Source of the DNA: Chondrus crispus | Lineage: Eukaryota > Rhodophyta > Florideophyceae > Gigartinales > Gigartinaceae | Direction: 5' to 3' | DNA: 64,000 nt | Assembly: GCF_000350225.1 (NCBI RefSeq) | Contig: NW_005179054.1 | Location: 1 to 64,000, forward strand | In this document: one piece after another, positions 9,013 through 18,886 of the stretch | Position numbering within the stretch: position 1 is the first letter of the stretch | Layout of the letters: each line of letters opens with the position of its first letter | Notes under the pieces: generated by a model | What the model was told of the DNA's origin: nothing | Database searches by the model: none | What the model saw: only the letters and a program-made list of their open reading frames with translations | Made by a program: the position numbers and the translations under genes

Positions 9013-11040
9013 CAACCAAACCCGCAACTCGCAGAAAGCAAACTGTCAGAAACGGGGATGCGCGGTGGGTCATGACTGTAGCAGAAGTGGCGTCACTTAC
9101 TATGGATGATATCTCAACCAAACACGCAACTCGCAGAAAAGAAACTGTTAGAAAAATGGATGCGTGGTGGGTCAGGACTATGGGAGAAGTGGCGTCACTT
9201 ACTGCAGAAGATATCTCAACCAAACACGCAACTCGCAGAAAGGAAACTGTTAGAAAAATGGATTCGTGGTGGGTCAGAACTATGGGAGAAGTGGCGTCAC
9301 TTACTGTGGATGACATCTAAACCAAAGACGCAACTCGCAGAAAAGAAACTGTTAGAAAAATGGATGCGTGGTGGGTCAGAACTGTGGCAGAAGTGGCGTC
9401 ACTTACTGCAGATGATATCTCAACCAAACACGCAACTCGCAGAAAGGAAACTGTTAGAAAAATGGATGCGTGGTGGGTCAGAACTGTGGCAGAAGTGGCG
9501 TCACTTACTGTGGATGATATCTCAACCAAACATGCAACTCGCAGATAGGAAACTGTTAGAAAAATGGATGCGTGGTGGGTCAGAACTGTGGCAGAAGTGG
9601 CGTCACTTACTGTGGATGATATCTCAACCAAACACGCAACTCGCAGATAGGAAACTGTTAGAAAAATGGATGCGTGGAGGGTCAGGACTGTGGCAGAAGT
9701 GGCGTCACTTACTGTGGATGATATCTCAACCAAACATGCAACTCGCAGAAAGGAAACTGTTAGAAAAATGGATGCGTGGTGGGTCAGAACTGTGGCAGAA
9801 GTGGCGTCACTTACTGCAGATGATATCTCAACCAAACACGCAACTCGCAGAAAGGAAACTGTTAGAAAAATGGATGCGTGGTGGGTCAGAACTGTGGCAG
9901 AAGTGGCGTCACTTACTGTGGATGATATCTCAACCAAACACGCAACTCGCAGATAGGACACTGTTAGAAAAATGGATGCGTGGTGGGTCAGGACTGTGGC
10001 AGAAGTGGCGTCACTTACTGTGGATGATATCTCAACCAAACATGCAACTCGCAGAAAGGAAACTGTTAGAAAAATGGATGCGTGGTGGGTCAGGACTGTG
10101 GCAGAAGTGGCGTCACTTACTGTGGATGATATCTCAACCAAACACGCAACTCGCAGATAGGAAACTGTTAGAAAAATGGATGCGTGGTGGGTCAGGACTG
10201 TGGCAGAAGTGGCGTCACTTACTGTGGATGATATCTCAACCAAACACGCAACTCGCAGAAAGGAAACTGTTAGAAAAATGGATGCGTGGTGGGTCAGAAC
10301 TGTGGCAGAAGTGGCGTCACTTACTGTGGATGATATCTCAACCAAACACGCAACTCGCAGATAGGACACTGTTAGAAAAATGGATGCGTGGTGGGTCAGG
10401 ACTGTGGCAGAAGTGGCGTCACTTACTGTGGATGATATCTCAACCAAACATGCAACTCGCAGAAAGGAAACTGTTAGAAAAATGGATGCGTGGTGGGTCA
10501 GGACTGTGGCAGAAGTGGCGTCACTTACTGTGGATGATATCTCAACCAAACACGCAACTCGCAGATAGGAAACTGTTAGAAAAATGGATGCGTGGAGGGT
10601 CAGGACTGTGGCAGAAGTGGCGTCACTTACTGTGGATGATATCTCAACCAAACACGCAACTCGCAGAAAGGAAACTGTTACAAAAATGGATGCGTGGTGG
10701 GTCAGGACTGTGACAGAATTGGCGTCACTTACTGTGGATGATATCCCAAACAAACACGCAACTAGCAGAAAGGAAACTGTTAGAAAAATGGATGCGTGGT
10801 GGGTCAGAACTGTGGCAGAAGTGGCGTCACTTACTGCGGATGATATTTCAAACAGACAAGCAACTTGCAGAACGGAAACTGTTAGAGAAACAGATGCGTT
10901 GTGGGTCAAGACTGTGGGAGAAGTAGCTTCACTTACTGTGTGGATGATATCTCAACCGAACACGCAACTCGCAGAAAGGAAACTGTCAGAAAACGGGATG
11001 CATGGTGGATCAAGACTGCGGACGACGGGCGTGCGGAGAG
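9013..11040. repeat. 102-bp minisatellite, about 20 copies, with a 408-bp higher-order period
   Basis: CAACCAAAC(A)..GCAACTCGCAG recurs every 102 bp from 9013 to 10849. A last copy at 10953 is displaced by a 2-bp insertion. The first copy and the last two are the most diverged; the central copies are nearly identical. From 9829, four variant units (distinguished by ACG/ATG, GAAAGG/GATAGG, AAA/ACA and GAAC/GGAC) repeat in the same order at 10237, giving a 408-bp higher-order repeat. Because 102 is divisible by three, long frames (over 500 codons) appear on both strands; these are by-products of the period. Confidence 0.95.
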
Positions 11041-11447
11041 TTGGATCTGGTCCTGGAACTATATTGCTGCATATATATATGCAGTGTTCAGAAAAAACCG
11101 GTACCTAGATATTTCAAACTGTTCATGGGCACGTGTCGTACTGAAATCTCAATTTGAAATTACCGAATTCGGTATGGCATGGCTGTCCTTAACGACAGCC
11201 ATTCATTGAGCTTTTGCATGCGGCATCACATCAAAATGCGAGTAGGAGCATATCCTTTTTACCGTTTCTATTCATTGAACCAAGCTTTAATATTAACGGC
11301 ACAACCGTATGCATCGCCAAATGTAACAAAAGACCTTCTTTCGGCTGTAGAGCAGTAAGCTTGCTGAAATCTTGTTAATGCCGAGGTCCATGCCAAACTT
11401 CACTGCAGCCCCATTTCTAGTTGCGGACCTGGTCGAAACTGTCACAG
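11041..11447. other. Leader region upstream of the large transposase-like gene
   Basis: Non-coding sequence containing an 18-bp palindrome (CTGCATATATATATGCAG, 11067-11084) whose core could act as a TATA element. No TIR of the downstream element could be identified. Confidence 0.3.
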
Positions 11448-14400
11448 ATGGGGCGTCAAAGCAAGAGTCGTTGGGTTCTTAAAAAACGCGGACCTTATGC
11501 AAAGCGTTCCGAAGATGTTGTATCACAAGGGACTACTTCGGATGGGCACGCACCATCTTCTTCTGAACCTCAGCTTGAAAGAAATCGAAAAAGAGCAAGG
11601 CCATGTAGGCAACTGTCTACAAAGCCAGCTAAACGTCCAGGAGATGGGTTCATGTTACTAGACGGTCAGTCAGAATCCTACGCTTCCCTTTTGAAAGAAG
11701 GGCTTTTAAGCGACCTCCAAGAATACCAAGGCGTCATGCATGACGGTGTGGAGGCACTTCCATCAAGTCCTCACCCCGAACGGAATAACACGATCCGTTG
11801 TGAAGAAAGCGAAGGAATTTCTGGATTAGACATTGGATTGAGCGTTGAGCAGGACAATGCCTACGAAGCTGAGGAGTCTGAGGAGCTGATAGACAGCATG
11901 TTCGAAAGCGCTTCTGGTGGAATTCGATTGACCTGGACAAATATTGCATCACTAATAACAGCAACTGGGAGCACGCGTCTCAGCGAGACTGCGTATCAGA
12001 CACTTGCCAACTTTAGGAACTGGAGACCGAATGAAAGGCAGTTCACTCTCAAACTGCCAAGTACATCTACTCTGAAGAGACGTGTTCGTCCATTTGCGAA
12101 ATCCAACTTCTTCGTTCCTTGTCATGTAGAAATGTTTACTGTGGATTTGTCGAAGTCTGGGTCGAAGGCTGGCGTTGGAAAGTATACCTCACAGGACAGC
12201 GCTCCGACCATGATTGTAAGACCGAGCAACTGGGCAAAACTTGACTTTTCGACAGCAAAATTGCGGGAGATGGTGCAAGGAAGACGGCATGATATGGATC
12301 CGTCAATCGAGATACCGAGGTTCTCGGATATTGAGGACACTCCAATAATCAAGGATAGGGCTGGGAGTCTATCTGTTTATCGGATTCCAACCGAAGATGG
12401 TGTGACAGTGAAACTGCGAAAAGGGCTCCTTCTTAACATTACGTTCGAAACAAGTGACGCGGTGAAGGGCAGATTGATGCAAGCCCAGTTTGCAGTAACG
12501 TCCTCAACGAACATGAGATTTGATGCAGTTGTATCTTCCTTCTTTGTTTACGATGAGCCAAACTGGACAGAACCGCAGGCGGAGTCCAATTCAAAGCGTA
12601 CCAAAACGATGAAGACGAAGAGACCAGAATCTCGGGCATTCCTTCCCAGTGACATGGTCGTCGAACTTGCACTCCCAGGACAGCCAGACGCCGAAGATTC
12701 GGAAGAACCAACGCAAACACCCTTCCTTGTGTATAGGATGTGGAGAAGACAGAACTGTGATGACGACCACGCCACCAGCTTGGTTGTATCTTCTGAAAGA
12801 AATGTTTCGAATCTCACCGGAACGAATAGGGGCGTTTACAACCAGATGTTTGACAAAACCGTAGTGAAACGAGTATCTGCCGATGATAATCCAATGAACA
12901 AGGGTCATCGCGTCGATGCGGAAAGCAGTGGACGTTTGGAAGATGGAAGAAAGTACGTTGTGTATAGAATGTTTCTGTACTCTGATGGATTTACGCCGTA
13001 CATTGGAAAGAAAGGAAGCATGGGTGGTGTATACATGCTGCCAATAGGTATGGCTCCGGAGAACCGCAATGGAGCAGGAGCCATCAGACCTATCGGGCTA
13101 ACTCCTCCAGGGGTATCTACAAACGAGGTACTGGCGGCAGTTATTGATGATATCATTGAGGGGACAGAAAAGGGATTTGAGATGACCACTGCAAAAGGAG
13201 AGAAGGTTGTTCTTTTTCTCGATGTCGTCGGGTACGTTGGAGACTATCCTGCAGTGTCCCACACTTTGGACCTACTAGGGCACTGCTCCAATGTTCCATG
13301 TCACTTATGCAGCTATGGTAGGTACGACAAGTCTGGATTTCAAGGAAGCAAGTATTGTTACACAACCCGCATCCATTCCGACCATCCATCTTTCGCGAGA
13401 GATGAGAACCGGGCTACTGCATTGAGGAGATCCAAGTTATCCAGGGAAGAGTTGAAAGCCCTCGGAATGGATGACGCAGATACGTTTGAGACAAGTTTGC
13501 AGGCACTTCATCAACTCTCTGAGAAACTGCGACAAGTTCGCGCTCGTGTGCCTCGTGTACTCGGCAGTAGCAAACCGGTTGTTCCTTCTGTTTTCGATTC
13601 GTATCGCTCATGCGTTGTGGCTCCCGATCATCTTTTCCTCGGGATTGGTCGCGACATCATGAATCTCTGTATAACACTGCTACCAAAAGATGTACGCAAA
13701 GATGCCGAGGCAATTGCCAAGATGGCTTTGAAGGATGGCTATCTCATATATCAGGAGAGCCTAATCAACCATGACAAGCATGTGCTACATTCAATGACGA
13801 TATCGTCTATGTACTGCCTGCTCTTGGTAGCACCACGGGCGATGAAGAGTGTTTGGTACGTGAACAAAATCACAGGCGAGAGAGAGAGCGGAAACTGTGC
13901 TACTATCGATGAAGCTCTCGACCTCCTCGACCTGTTTTCCTCTCTCGTGAGCAGAACACAGTACTTTCCGGACTCAAGGATAGATGGTAAGAGGTCATTA
14001 GACACACACAATGAAGAAGGAGGAACCAAGAGACTTCTGGAGATTCGTAATATGGCACTTCGTTACCTATCTCGAGTAGATAAGCTGTGTCGCACAAACA
14101 GCTTTGCCTCCACTCATTTGGACAAACCAAACCTTCACAGATTGTTGGAGTTCTTCACACATACATTGCCACTGTTCGGTAGTGTAAGACATGTACAAGA
14201 GTTGTTGTTTGAAAGCGCTCATCAGCCATTGAAGAGGGGGGTAGCTCAATCCAATATGAAAAACTCACAATTACAGGCTATGGAACATCGTCTTGCCAAC
14301 GACTGGAAGACTCGTCTGGCAATTAAAACTGAAGGCATTGACACTAGTGAGAACGGCTGGAGCTTTGAGACAGCGAAGTCGGTTTTAAATCTCTTGGGCT

Positions 14401-14810
14401 ACGACAGTTCTGGGCTTCAGGATGCGGGAAGATTTCTACAAAAGCTTCAGGACTGCTTCCCAACTCCTGTTCTGCAGAACCTTCGATTACATCGGAAAGG
14501 ACTCTTATCGTCGTCTCTCAGTAGGAAGGACTGGCGCGTAGACAATTCAGTAATTATGAACCTCGGAAACACTGCAGACGGAGGTCAACATTCGGAAATG
14601 TTCCAATCAACTGACCTTGCATTTCTGTTGAAAGCAAGGGAGTTTTTAGAGCATTTATGGAAACAAAAGCTACGTCTTAGAAGTGGCCGGCCGGACCATG
14701 GAAATTCCGTAACCGTACAGATATATGGAACTGCCAAGTGGTGCAAAATAACAGACGGGCGAAAAGAGACCAGACATCTGTTTTGGCCACTATATCTTAT
14801 GGGAGCGTGA
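11448..14810 (+). CDS. Large CACTA/Tnp2-like transposase candidate (about 1,120 aa)
   Basis: The start is the first ATG of the frame, giving a basic N-terminus (MGRQSKSRWVLKKRGPYAKR) that looks like a nuclear localisation signal. The middle contains VVLFLDVVGYVGDYPAVSH followed by LLGHCSNVPCHLC, which resembles the GDxPA...GHN..CPxC block of Tnp2 (Transposase_21) proteins of CACTA/EnSpm elements. Later, KPNLHRLLEFFTHTLPLFG and ELLFESAHQPLKRG resemble the Tnp2 C-terminal region where the catalytic Glu lies. Assignment to CMC-type DDE transposases is by these motifs only. A second ORF in another frame overlaps the 3' end and may be the C-terminus after a frameshift. Flanking CACTA termini were not found. 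Confidence 0.5.
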   Translation: MGRQSKSRWVLKKRGPYAKRSEDVVSQGTTSDGHAPSSSEPQLERNRKRARPCRQLSTKPAKRPGDGFMLLDGQSESYASLLKEGLLSDLQEYQGVMHDGVEALPSSPHPERNNTIRCEESEGISGLDIGLSVEQDNAYEAEESEELIDSMFESASGGIRLTWTNIASLITATGSTRLSETAYQTLANFRNWRPNERQFTLKLPSTSTLKRRVRPFAKSNFFVPCHVEMFTVDLSKSGSKAGVGKYTSQDSAPTMIVRPSNWAKLDFSTAKLREMVQGRRHDMDPSIEIPRFSDIEDTPIIKDRAGSLSVYRIPTEDGVTVKLRKGLLLNITFETSDAVKGRLMQAQFAVTSSTNMRFDAVVSSFFVYDEPNWTEPQAESNSKRTKTMKTKRPESRAFLPSDMVVELALPGQPDAEDSEEPTQTPFLVYRMWRRQNCDDDHATSLVVSSERNVSNLTGTNRGVYNQMFDKTVVKRVSADDNPMNKGHRVDAESSGRLEDGRKYVVYRMFLYSDGFTPYIGKKGSMGGVYMLPIGMAPENRNGAGAIRPIGLTPPGVSTNEVLAAVIDDIIEGTEKGFEMTTAKGEKVVLFLDVVGYVGDYPAVSHTLDLLGHCSNVPCHLCSYGRYDKSGFQGSKYCYTTRIHSDHPSFARDENRATALRRSKLSREELKALGMDDADTFETSLQALHQLSEKLRQVRARVPRVLGSSKPVVPSVFDSYRSCVVAPDHLFLGIGRDIMNLCITLLPKDVRKDAEAIAKMALKDGYLIYQESLINHDKHVLHSMTISSMYCLLLVAPRAMKSVWYVNKITGERESGNCATIDEALDLLDLFSSLVSRTQYFPDSRIDGKRSLDTHNEEGGTKRLLEIRNMALRYLSRVDKLCRTNSFASTHLDKPNLHRLLEFFTHTLPLFGSVRHVQELLFESAHQPLKRGVAQSNMKNSQLQAMEHRLANDWKTRLAIKTEGIDTSENGWSFETAKSVLNLLGYDSSGLQDAGRFLQKLQDCFPTPVLQNLRLHRKGLLSSSLSRKDWRVDNSVIMNLGNTADGGQHSEMFQSTDLAFLLKAREFLEHLWKQKLRLRSGRPDHGNSVTVQIYGTAKWCKITDGRKETRHLFWPLYLMGA

Positions 14811-15253
14811 TTCAAGCCTTGCATTCTTCTGTAGTTTCGACCGCAGATCCTGATCTCACATTCACTCTTCATGAGAACAATGATTCTGAGCATGATGAGG
14901 ACAGAAGGTTCTGGATGGTGCTAGCCGTGGTTCAAGTCCGGATTCTGGACGCTCGTGAGAAAGAAAGTCAAGAAACAACACGATATTGCGCAGTGAAGGA
15001 GTGCGAAGCTGAAGAAGATGGATACGGGGTGATGATACAACAACGAAACGAAAGAAGAGCGCTGGTTGAGCTTGGAAGCTACGTTCGAAAGGCATTAGTT
15101 ATGCACTACTGCGAGCAGGACAGCGCCGAAAGCGACGACCATATGTGTCTCATATGCACATCAAACTCAGCAGTACAACACAGGAGTCTCCCAGACGGTG
15201 GAATTTATCAAGTGTGGGGGCGAAAGGAAGGGTATCCGCCACGTCAGGCATAA
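14738..15253 (+). CDS. 3' ORF overlapping the transposase candidate; likely its shifted C-terminus
   Basis: This 171-codon frame overlaps the end of the large ORF by 73 bp in another frame. It is acidic (NNDSEHDEDRRFW) and ends with a Cys-containing segment (MHYCEQ...HMCLIC). It lacks a convincing independent promoter. It is most simply the continuation of the upstream protein after a one-base indel or a small intron, but a separate overlapping gene cannot be excluded. Confidence 0.4.
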   Translation: MVQNNRRAKRDQTSVLATISYGSVIQALHSSVVSTADPDLTFTLHENNDSEHDEDRRFWMVLAVVQVRILDAREKESQETTRYCAVKECEAEEDGYGVMIQQRNERRALVELGSYVRKALVMHYCEQDSAESDDHMCLICTSNSAVQHRSLPDGGIYQVWGRKEGYPPRQA

Positions 15254-15590
15254 GTATATGTGCGGAACAAGAACTCTGGTCTTTATTCAACAGTTTTTAG
15301 TACTACCACACAGCTCTGCATACTTTTATGCACTGACTATAAGCTCTGCGCCGGCCTCTATATCCGTAGTTGCGACATATAAACTGTATCGTTATTGCAA
15401 ACAAAATTCAGGTCTGCTACCTTTGTGGGCTTGTTGCAAGGGGGCACGTTATGTATCCCCACCTTTCGAAGTCCGTGTCCCTACACCTCTCTAGTTCCTG
15501 CAGCCAGTCTGATCCTTAACTTTTTCGTTTTCCTCAACATACACCCACTCTCCTTGTCAACCGGTGCACCGTCATTGCTGTATAAAATTT
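15254..15590. other. 3' flank without a recognisable gene
   Basis: AT-richer sequence with only short frames. It leads into the 122-bp palindrome-bearing repeats. Confidence 0.3.
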
Positions 15591-15800
15591 GCAAAATTTG
15601 GGTGCAAATTTTGAGAGTTAGGACCGGTGATCAGTGGGGAGCTGTGATCAGTGGCCACTGATCACAGGCCGGCAGGGGGTGTCGTCCGACATCGTCATTG
15701 CTGTATAAAATTTGCAAATTGGGGTGCAAATTTTGAGAGTTAGGACCGGTGATCAGTGGGGAGCTGTGATCAGAGGCCACTGATCACAGGCCGGCAGGGG
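15591..15800. repeat. 122-bp palindrome-bearing repeats, left cluster
   Basis: Two units about 122 bp apart (GGTGCAAATTTTGAGAG at 15601 and 15723) each contain GTGATCAGTGGGGAGCTG followed by a palindrome with core GATCAGTGGCCACTGATC and then ACAGGCCGGCAGGGG. The second palindrome has one mismatch (GAGGCC). The same family recurs at 23170-23470 and, inverted, at 23625-23990. Confidence 0.85.
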
Positions 15801-15860
15801 ATTCAGGAGTAAGGAGTAGGATGGTTTTTGTACTTTAGGGATTCGCAGTGCTTCGGAGAT

Positions 15861-16298
15861 TTAGAGGAGTCGGGGAGTAACTAGGATTAGAAGATTCGTG
15901 GGATCGGCTGTTGGAAACGTGATATCCCTGTTTCGGGTTCTCCAGGTACGAATAACGTCCGGGGAGGGCATGTTGTCCTTCGTCTGAAAACCGCGTCGAC
16001 CATCATTGGCAATGCGAGCCATGATAGCTCGCAATGTATAATTGTTAATTGCAAATCCCCGGGAGGCAGTGTATTTAATGCGCTGCTTAATGATTTTGTC
16101 CTCGTCCGCTTTGACGACACGGGGGGCTCCGGGACAGTTGTTGGCTGGGTCAAGAAGGCGGGACAGTTTGTCGTCGTCCTTGGTCTTGATACATTTTTGT
16201 AATCGGTCTGCTGTCCCACGACTGATGATCATCAGTGTGGTTCGCCTCACAGTCGACTGTGAGGCGAACCACATCGGCAACTTTTTTTTCATCTTCAA
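15861..16298 (-). pseudogene. Transposase DNA-binding domain fragment (pogo/Tc5-type HTH)
   Basis: A 145-codon minus-strand frame includes GFAINNYTLRAIMARIANDG, then MPSPDVIRTWRTRNRDI. This resembles the paired helix-turn-helix (CENP-B/Tc5 style) found at the N-terminus of pogo and Tigger transposases. No DDE nuclease domain follows, and the N-terminal end runs through large perfect palindromes. It is best read as a captured or truncated transposase N-terminus. It is not part of the pogo-like element at 3.3-5.6 kb. Confidence 0.4.
16221..16273. repeat. Two abutting perfect palindromes
   Basis: ACTGATGATCATCAGT (16221-16236) is a perfect 16-bp palindrome. It abuts, sharing one base, a 38-bp perfect palindrome (16236-16273) with centre CACAGTCGACTGTG and arms GTGGTTCGCCT / AGGCGAACCAC. 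Both could extrude cruciforms. Confidence 0.95.
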
Positions 16299-16416
16299 TA
16301 AATTTACCGCTGTCTGCCGTTTGTCTTTGGCCCTTGCGTCCCGTCTGTCCCTTGCTTGGCGCGCGCTGCCTGACGACGCATTCCAATCGACATCGGAAGG
16401 GGCGTGAATTGTCCGT

Positions 16417-16700
16417 AACTGGAGGCCAATCCCGGGAGCAGGACGAGAAGGTGTTGATCGTCGATCAATTACTACTGTTTGGCCTTTAACGGTGCTGTGT
16501 GCCCGCCATTTTTTTGGCGGGACGGGGAGAAGCGAGGAGGTAACATTTCGGGAAACTGGAGGCCTGTTTCGTGAACATGACGAGAAAGTGTTTGATTGTG
16601 GATCAAATACTACTGTTTGGCCTTTAAAGGTGTTGTGAGCCGGCTATTTTCTTTTTTGGCGGGATGGGGAGAGGCACGGAGGTAACATTGCGGGAAACTG
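16417..16700. repeat. Tandem duplication of about 140 bp
   Basis: Two diverged copies start at AACTGGAGGCC (16417) and AACTGGAGGCC (16554). Each contains ACTACTGTTTGGCCTTTAA and ends in a GGCGGGA(C/T)GGGGAGA tract. The first copy has a strong GCCCGCCA/TGGCGGG hairpin around a T run (16501-16522). Confidence 0.8.
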
Positions 16701-17043
16701 TAGAAGAGGTGAACGCTTAGGCCCCGGAGCGTTTCCCTGGAGTCCAGGGATGAAATACTGCACCCATTGTCCGCACTGGCAGCAACGAGAACTGAATCAT
16801 CAAATTAGCCTTTTAACCAAATAATGCTTTTAGGGAAGGGTATACCGCGCAGGCCTGCATGCGCAGACAAGTTTCTTTGGAATGACATGTAATGGCTGTC
16901 ACGCGACAAGATTTACAAAAGCTGTATGGCTGGCCAGCCATACTGGAACTAGATTAATTTTTGTTAATTTTTTAGAGGTTGATTCTAGTATGGGTAGCCA
17001 CCCATACAGCTTTTGTAGATCTTGTCGCGCGACAAACACATCA

Positions 17044-17161
17044 CACGTGTGGACCCAAATGCAATGTATTACACGTGTGGATCGATATGCAATGTTTTAC
17101 ACGTGGCGACCAAAATGCAATGTATTACACGTGGTGACCAAAACGCAATGTTTTACACGTG
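17044..17161 (+). promoter_or_regulatory. Five CACGTG (G-box/E-box) sites exactly 28 bp apart
   Basis: CACGTG starts at 17044, 17072, 17100, 17128 and 17156. Each sits in a 28-bp repeat with (G/T)CAATGT(A/T)TTACACGTG. CACGTG is bound by bHLH and bZIP factors in many eukaryotes. The even spacing and the TATA box about 120 bp downstream suggest an enhancer or promoter module. Confidence 0.7.
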
Positions 17162-17280
17162 CGAGAAGCTGGTGGATGATGATTGGCCGATTATGATACG
17201 GAATCGTATACAGTGCCTCCTACGATATAGTGCTATAGCGTGACATACCTCTAGCTATGGCACTATTGGGGGGATGGCAC

Positions 17281-17290
17281 TATATAAAGG
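17281..17290 (+). promoter_or_regulatory. TATA box of repeat unit copy 1
   Basis: TATATAAAGG follows GGGGGGATGGCAC. A second TATA-like element, TATATAGAGG, lies at 17481-17490, about 340 bp before the CPBP start codon. Confidence 0.5.
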
Positions 17291-17821
17291 AGGCTCAAAT
17301 ACATATATTTGGGGACAAAGCACACTTGTAACACAAACACAACAAAGCCTGCATAACACAACATCCTTTGGTCAGGGTCTCCTTTAAGACAGCATGGATA
17401 GCTGTACTGCGTACTGAACCATGCCGGATGATGCACGTGTGAGCTTATGATAACCTGTGCCAGAGGGCGAGCCATAGCACTATATAGAGGGAAGCACTAC
17501 TATAGTAGGCACAATTGAGCGACCCCCTCCTGCAACCGGTCCGTTCTGCCCAGAGAAAACCCCCCCTACTTCGCCTGCATACACTGTAAGTCTGCAACGT
17601 GTGCGGATGTTCACACACACCCGAACACGTGCAAGGCCCAGCAAGAGTACCTTCCTAGTAAACCTTTTAGAAACGCAAAAATCGCAGCGAGCAACGACAA
17701 AGTGCTCAAGGCAACCCTGCTTTCTACAAGAGCGTTTTCCGGCTACCGCAGAGACATTTGAAACAGCTTCAACCGTGTTGTACTTCACTGTTCGAGTAGA
17801 ATCTTCGTTCCATCCTTCAGC

Positions 17822-18804
17822 ATGGAGCCAATGACTGACCGCGGCTTTCCAAAAATGCCAGAACCAGGCGGCCGAGCCCATACTTTGGAGTCCTCAGCCT
17901 CGATGTGCTGGACTCTTTTATTCCTGGCTTACTCTTCTTCGACATTTGTCAACGAATTTGGACATGGATGGCAAGCAGCTTGGACGGTGCTATTAGTTTT
18001 GGTTCCAGTGTGCCTCGCCGGTGCACCCAACATCATGGACGGTCGCCGCCGCGCAGTCCCTATATTGGCAATTTACGTAGCGTATATCCTCATCCCGTCA
18101 CTGCTTCAGCTCACAAAGCCAAACGACCACTCATCGCTTCGCTCCGAAATGGCCGACCTGATTACCGTTCTTTGCATCTGGCTTCCACTGGAATTTAAGC
18201 TGTTGTCATCGGACATATCACCGACTGGAAAGGTTACAGCCTGGGGCTTGTTCACCGCAGCTTTGACAGTCGTGAACTGCTTCACAATTCTACGCCCTTT
18301 TCAAAGCTGGCCCACGCTCGTGACTTGGGCTACACTTTCAAGGTAACCCCAGTCGATGTGCTGATAGCGCTAGCTGTGCGTGCTGCCTCTGATCTCATCA
18401 CCGTTCCACTTGCCGCCCTAACCCGGTTTGCTGACGTCAAGACGCCACCTCGTTTAGACGCGGCCAAAGAAGCCGCCACTTTCCTAGGCATATTCATGAA
18501 CGGCGTTACCGAGGAGCTTATATTTAGGGGTATGATTCAGAATATGTTGGAGCAACGCCTAGGCCACGGGTCCATATCTGCACTACTCATCGCGTCTGGT
18601 GCCTTCGGCATTGCACACTTAGGGAAATCAAAACTTGGATATGACCCGCCAAACGTTCGATACATGGCCTCCGCCTGTGTCACCGGTGTTGCGTGTGGGT
18701 TCGTATGGCGACAAACAGGAAAAGTCACAGCTTCCGCGCTGACGCAGGCCACGTCGAATTACATTATGTGGCGCGTCGCGTTAAGCAAAAAAGTTGGCCA
18801 GTAG
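17822..18804 (+). pseudogene. CPBP-family intramembrane metalloprotease, split by one frameshift
   Basis: The frame opens at ATG 17822 and gives hydrophobic segments (CWTLLFLAY, WTVLLVLVPVCLA, ILAIYVAYILIPSLL). It stops at 18344-18346. Another frame, open since about 18199, continues with the family hallmarks EELIFRGM (18511-18534) and GAFGIAHLG (18598-18624), ending at 18804. CPBP proteins are membrane-embedded zinc proteases of the Rce1/CAAX-processing class. Glu-Glu and His motifs are present, as expected for an active enzyme. The switch of frame is near 18290-18320. No clear intron borders are seen, so it is either a decayed gene or an indel error in the assembly. It is probably a host gene. 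Confidence 0.75.
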
Positions 18805-18886
18805 ACAGCGTTTTTTCGCAGCTAGAGTCCCTGTATAGCACTTGACAATGATTTCCACTCTTAAACTCACTGAGCACACTCTAATA

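Larger units (their letters stand above)
16880..17525 (+). repeat. Hairpin/G-box/TATA repeat unit, copy 1
   Basis: This unit is shared with 21040-22105. In order it contains a hairpin (16898-17033) with arms GCGACAAGATTTACAAAAGC and its complement, five CACGTG boxes, a TATATAAAGG box at 17281, and a segment ending GCACTATATAGAGGG (17478-17492) and CAATTGAGCGACC. It lies directly upstream of the CPBP protease gene and may supply its promoter. Confidence 0.8.

Noticed and set aside
9106-10909. Long repeat proteins of over 500 residues on both strands of the 102-bp array
   Set aside because: The period is divisible by three, so frames without a stop in one unit stay open across the array. Opposite-strand and same-strand frames are equally long, and no start context or flanking domain supports any of them.
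17044-17161. Regular 28-bp repeats resembling a CRISPR array
   Set aside because: The repeats are contiguous without unique spacers, contain CACGTG palindromes, lie in eukaryotic DNA next to a TATA box, and no cas genes are present.
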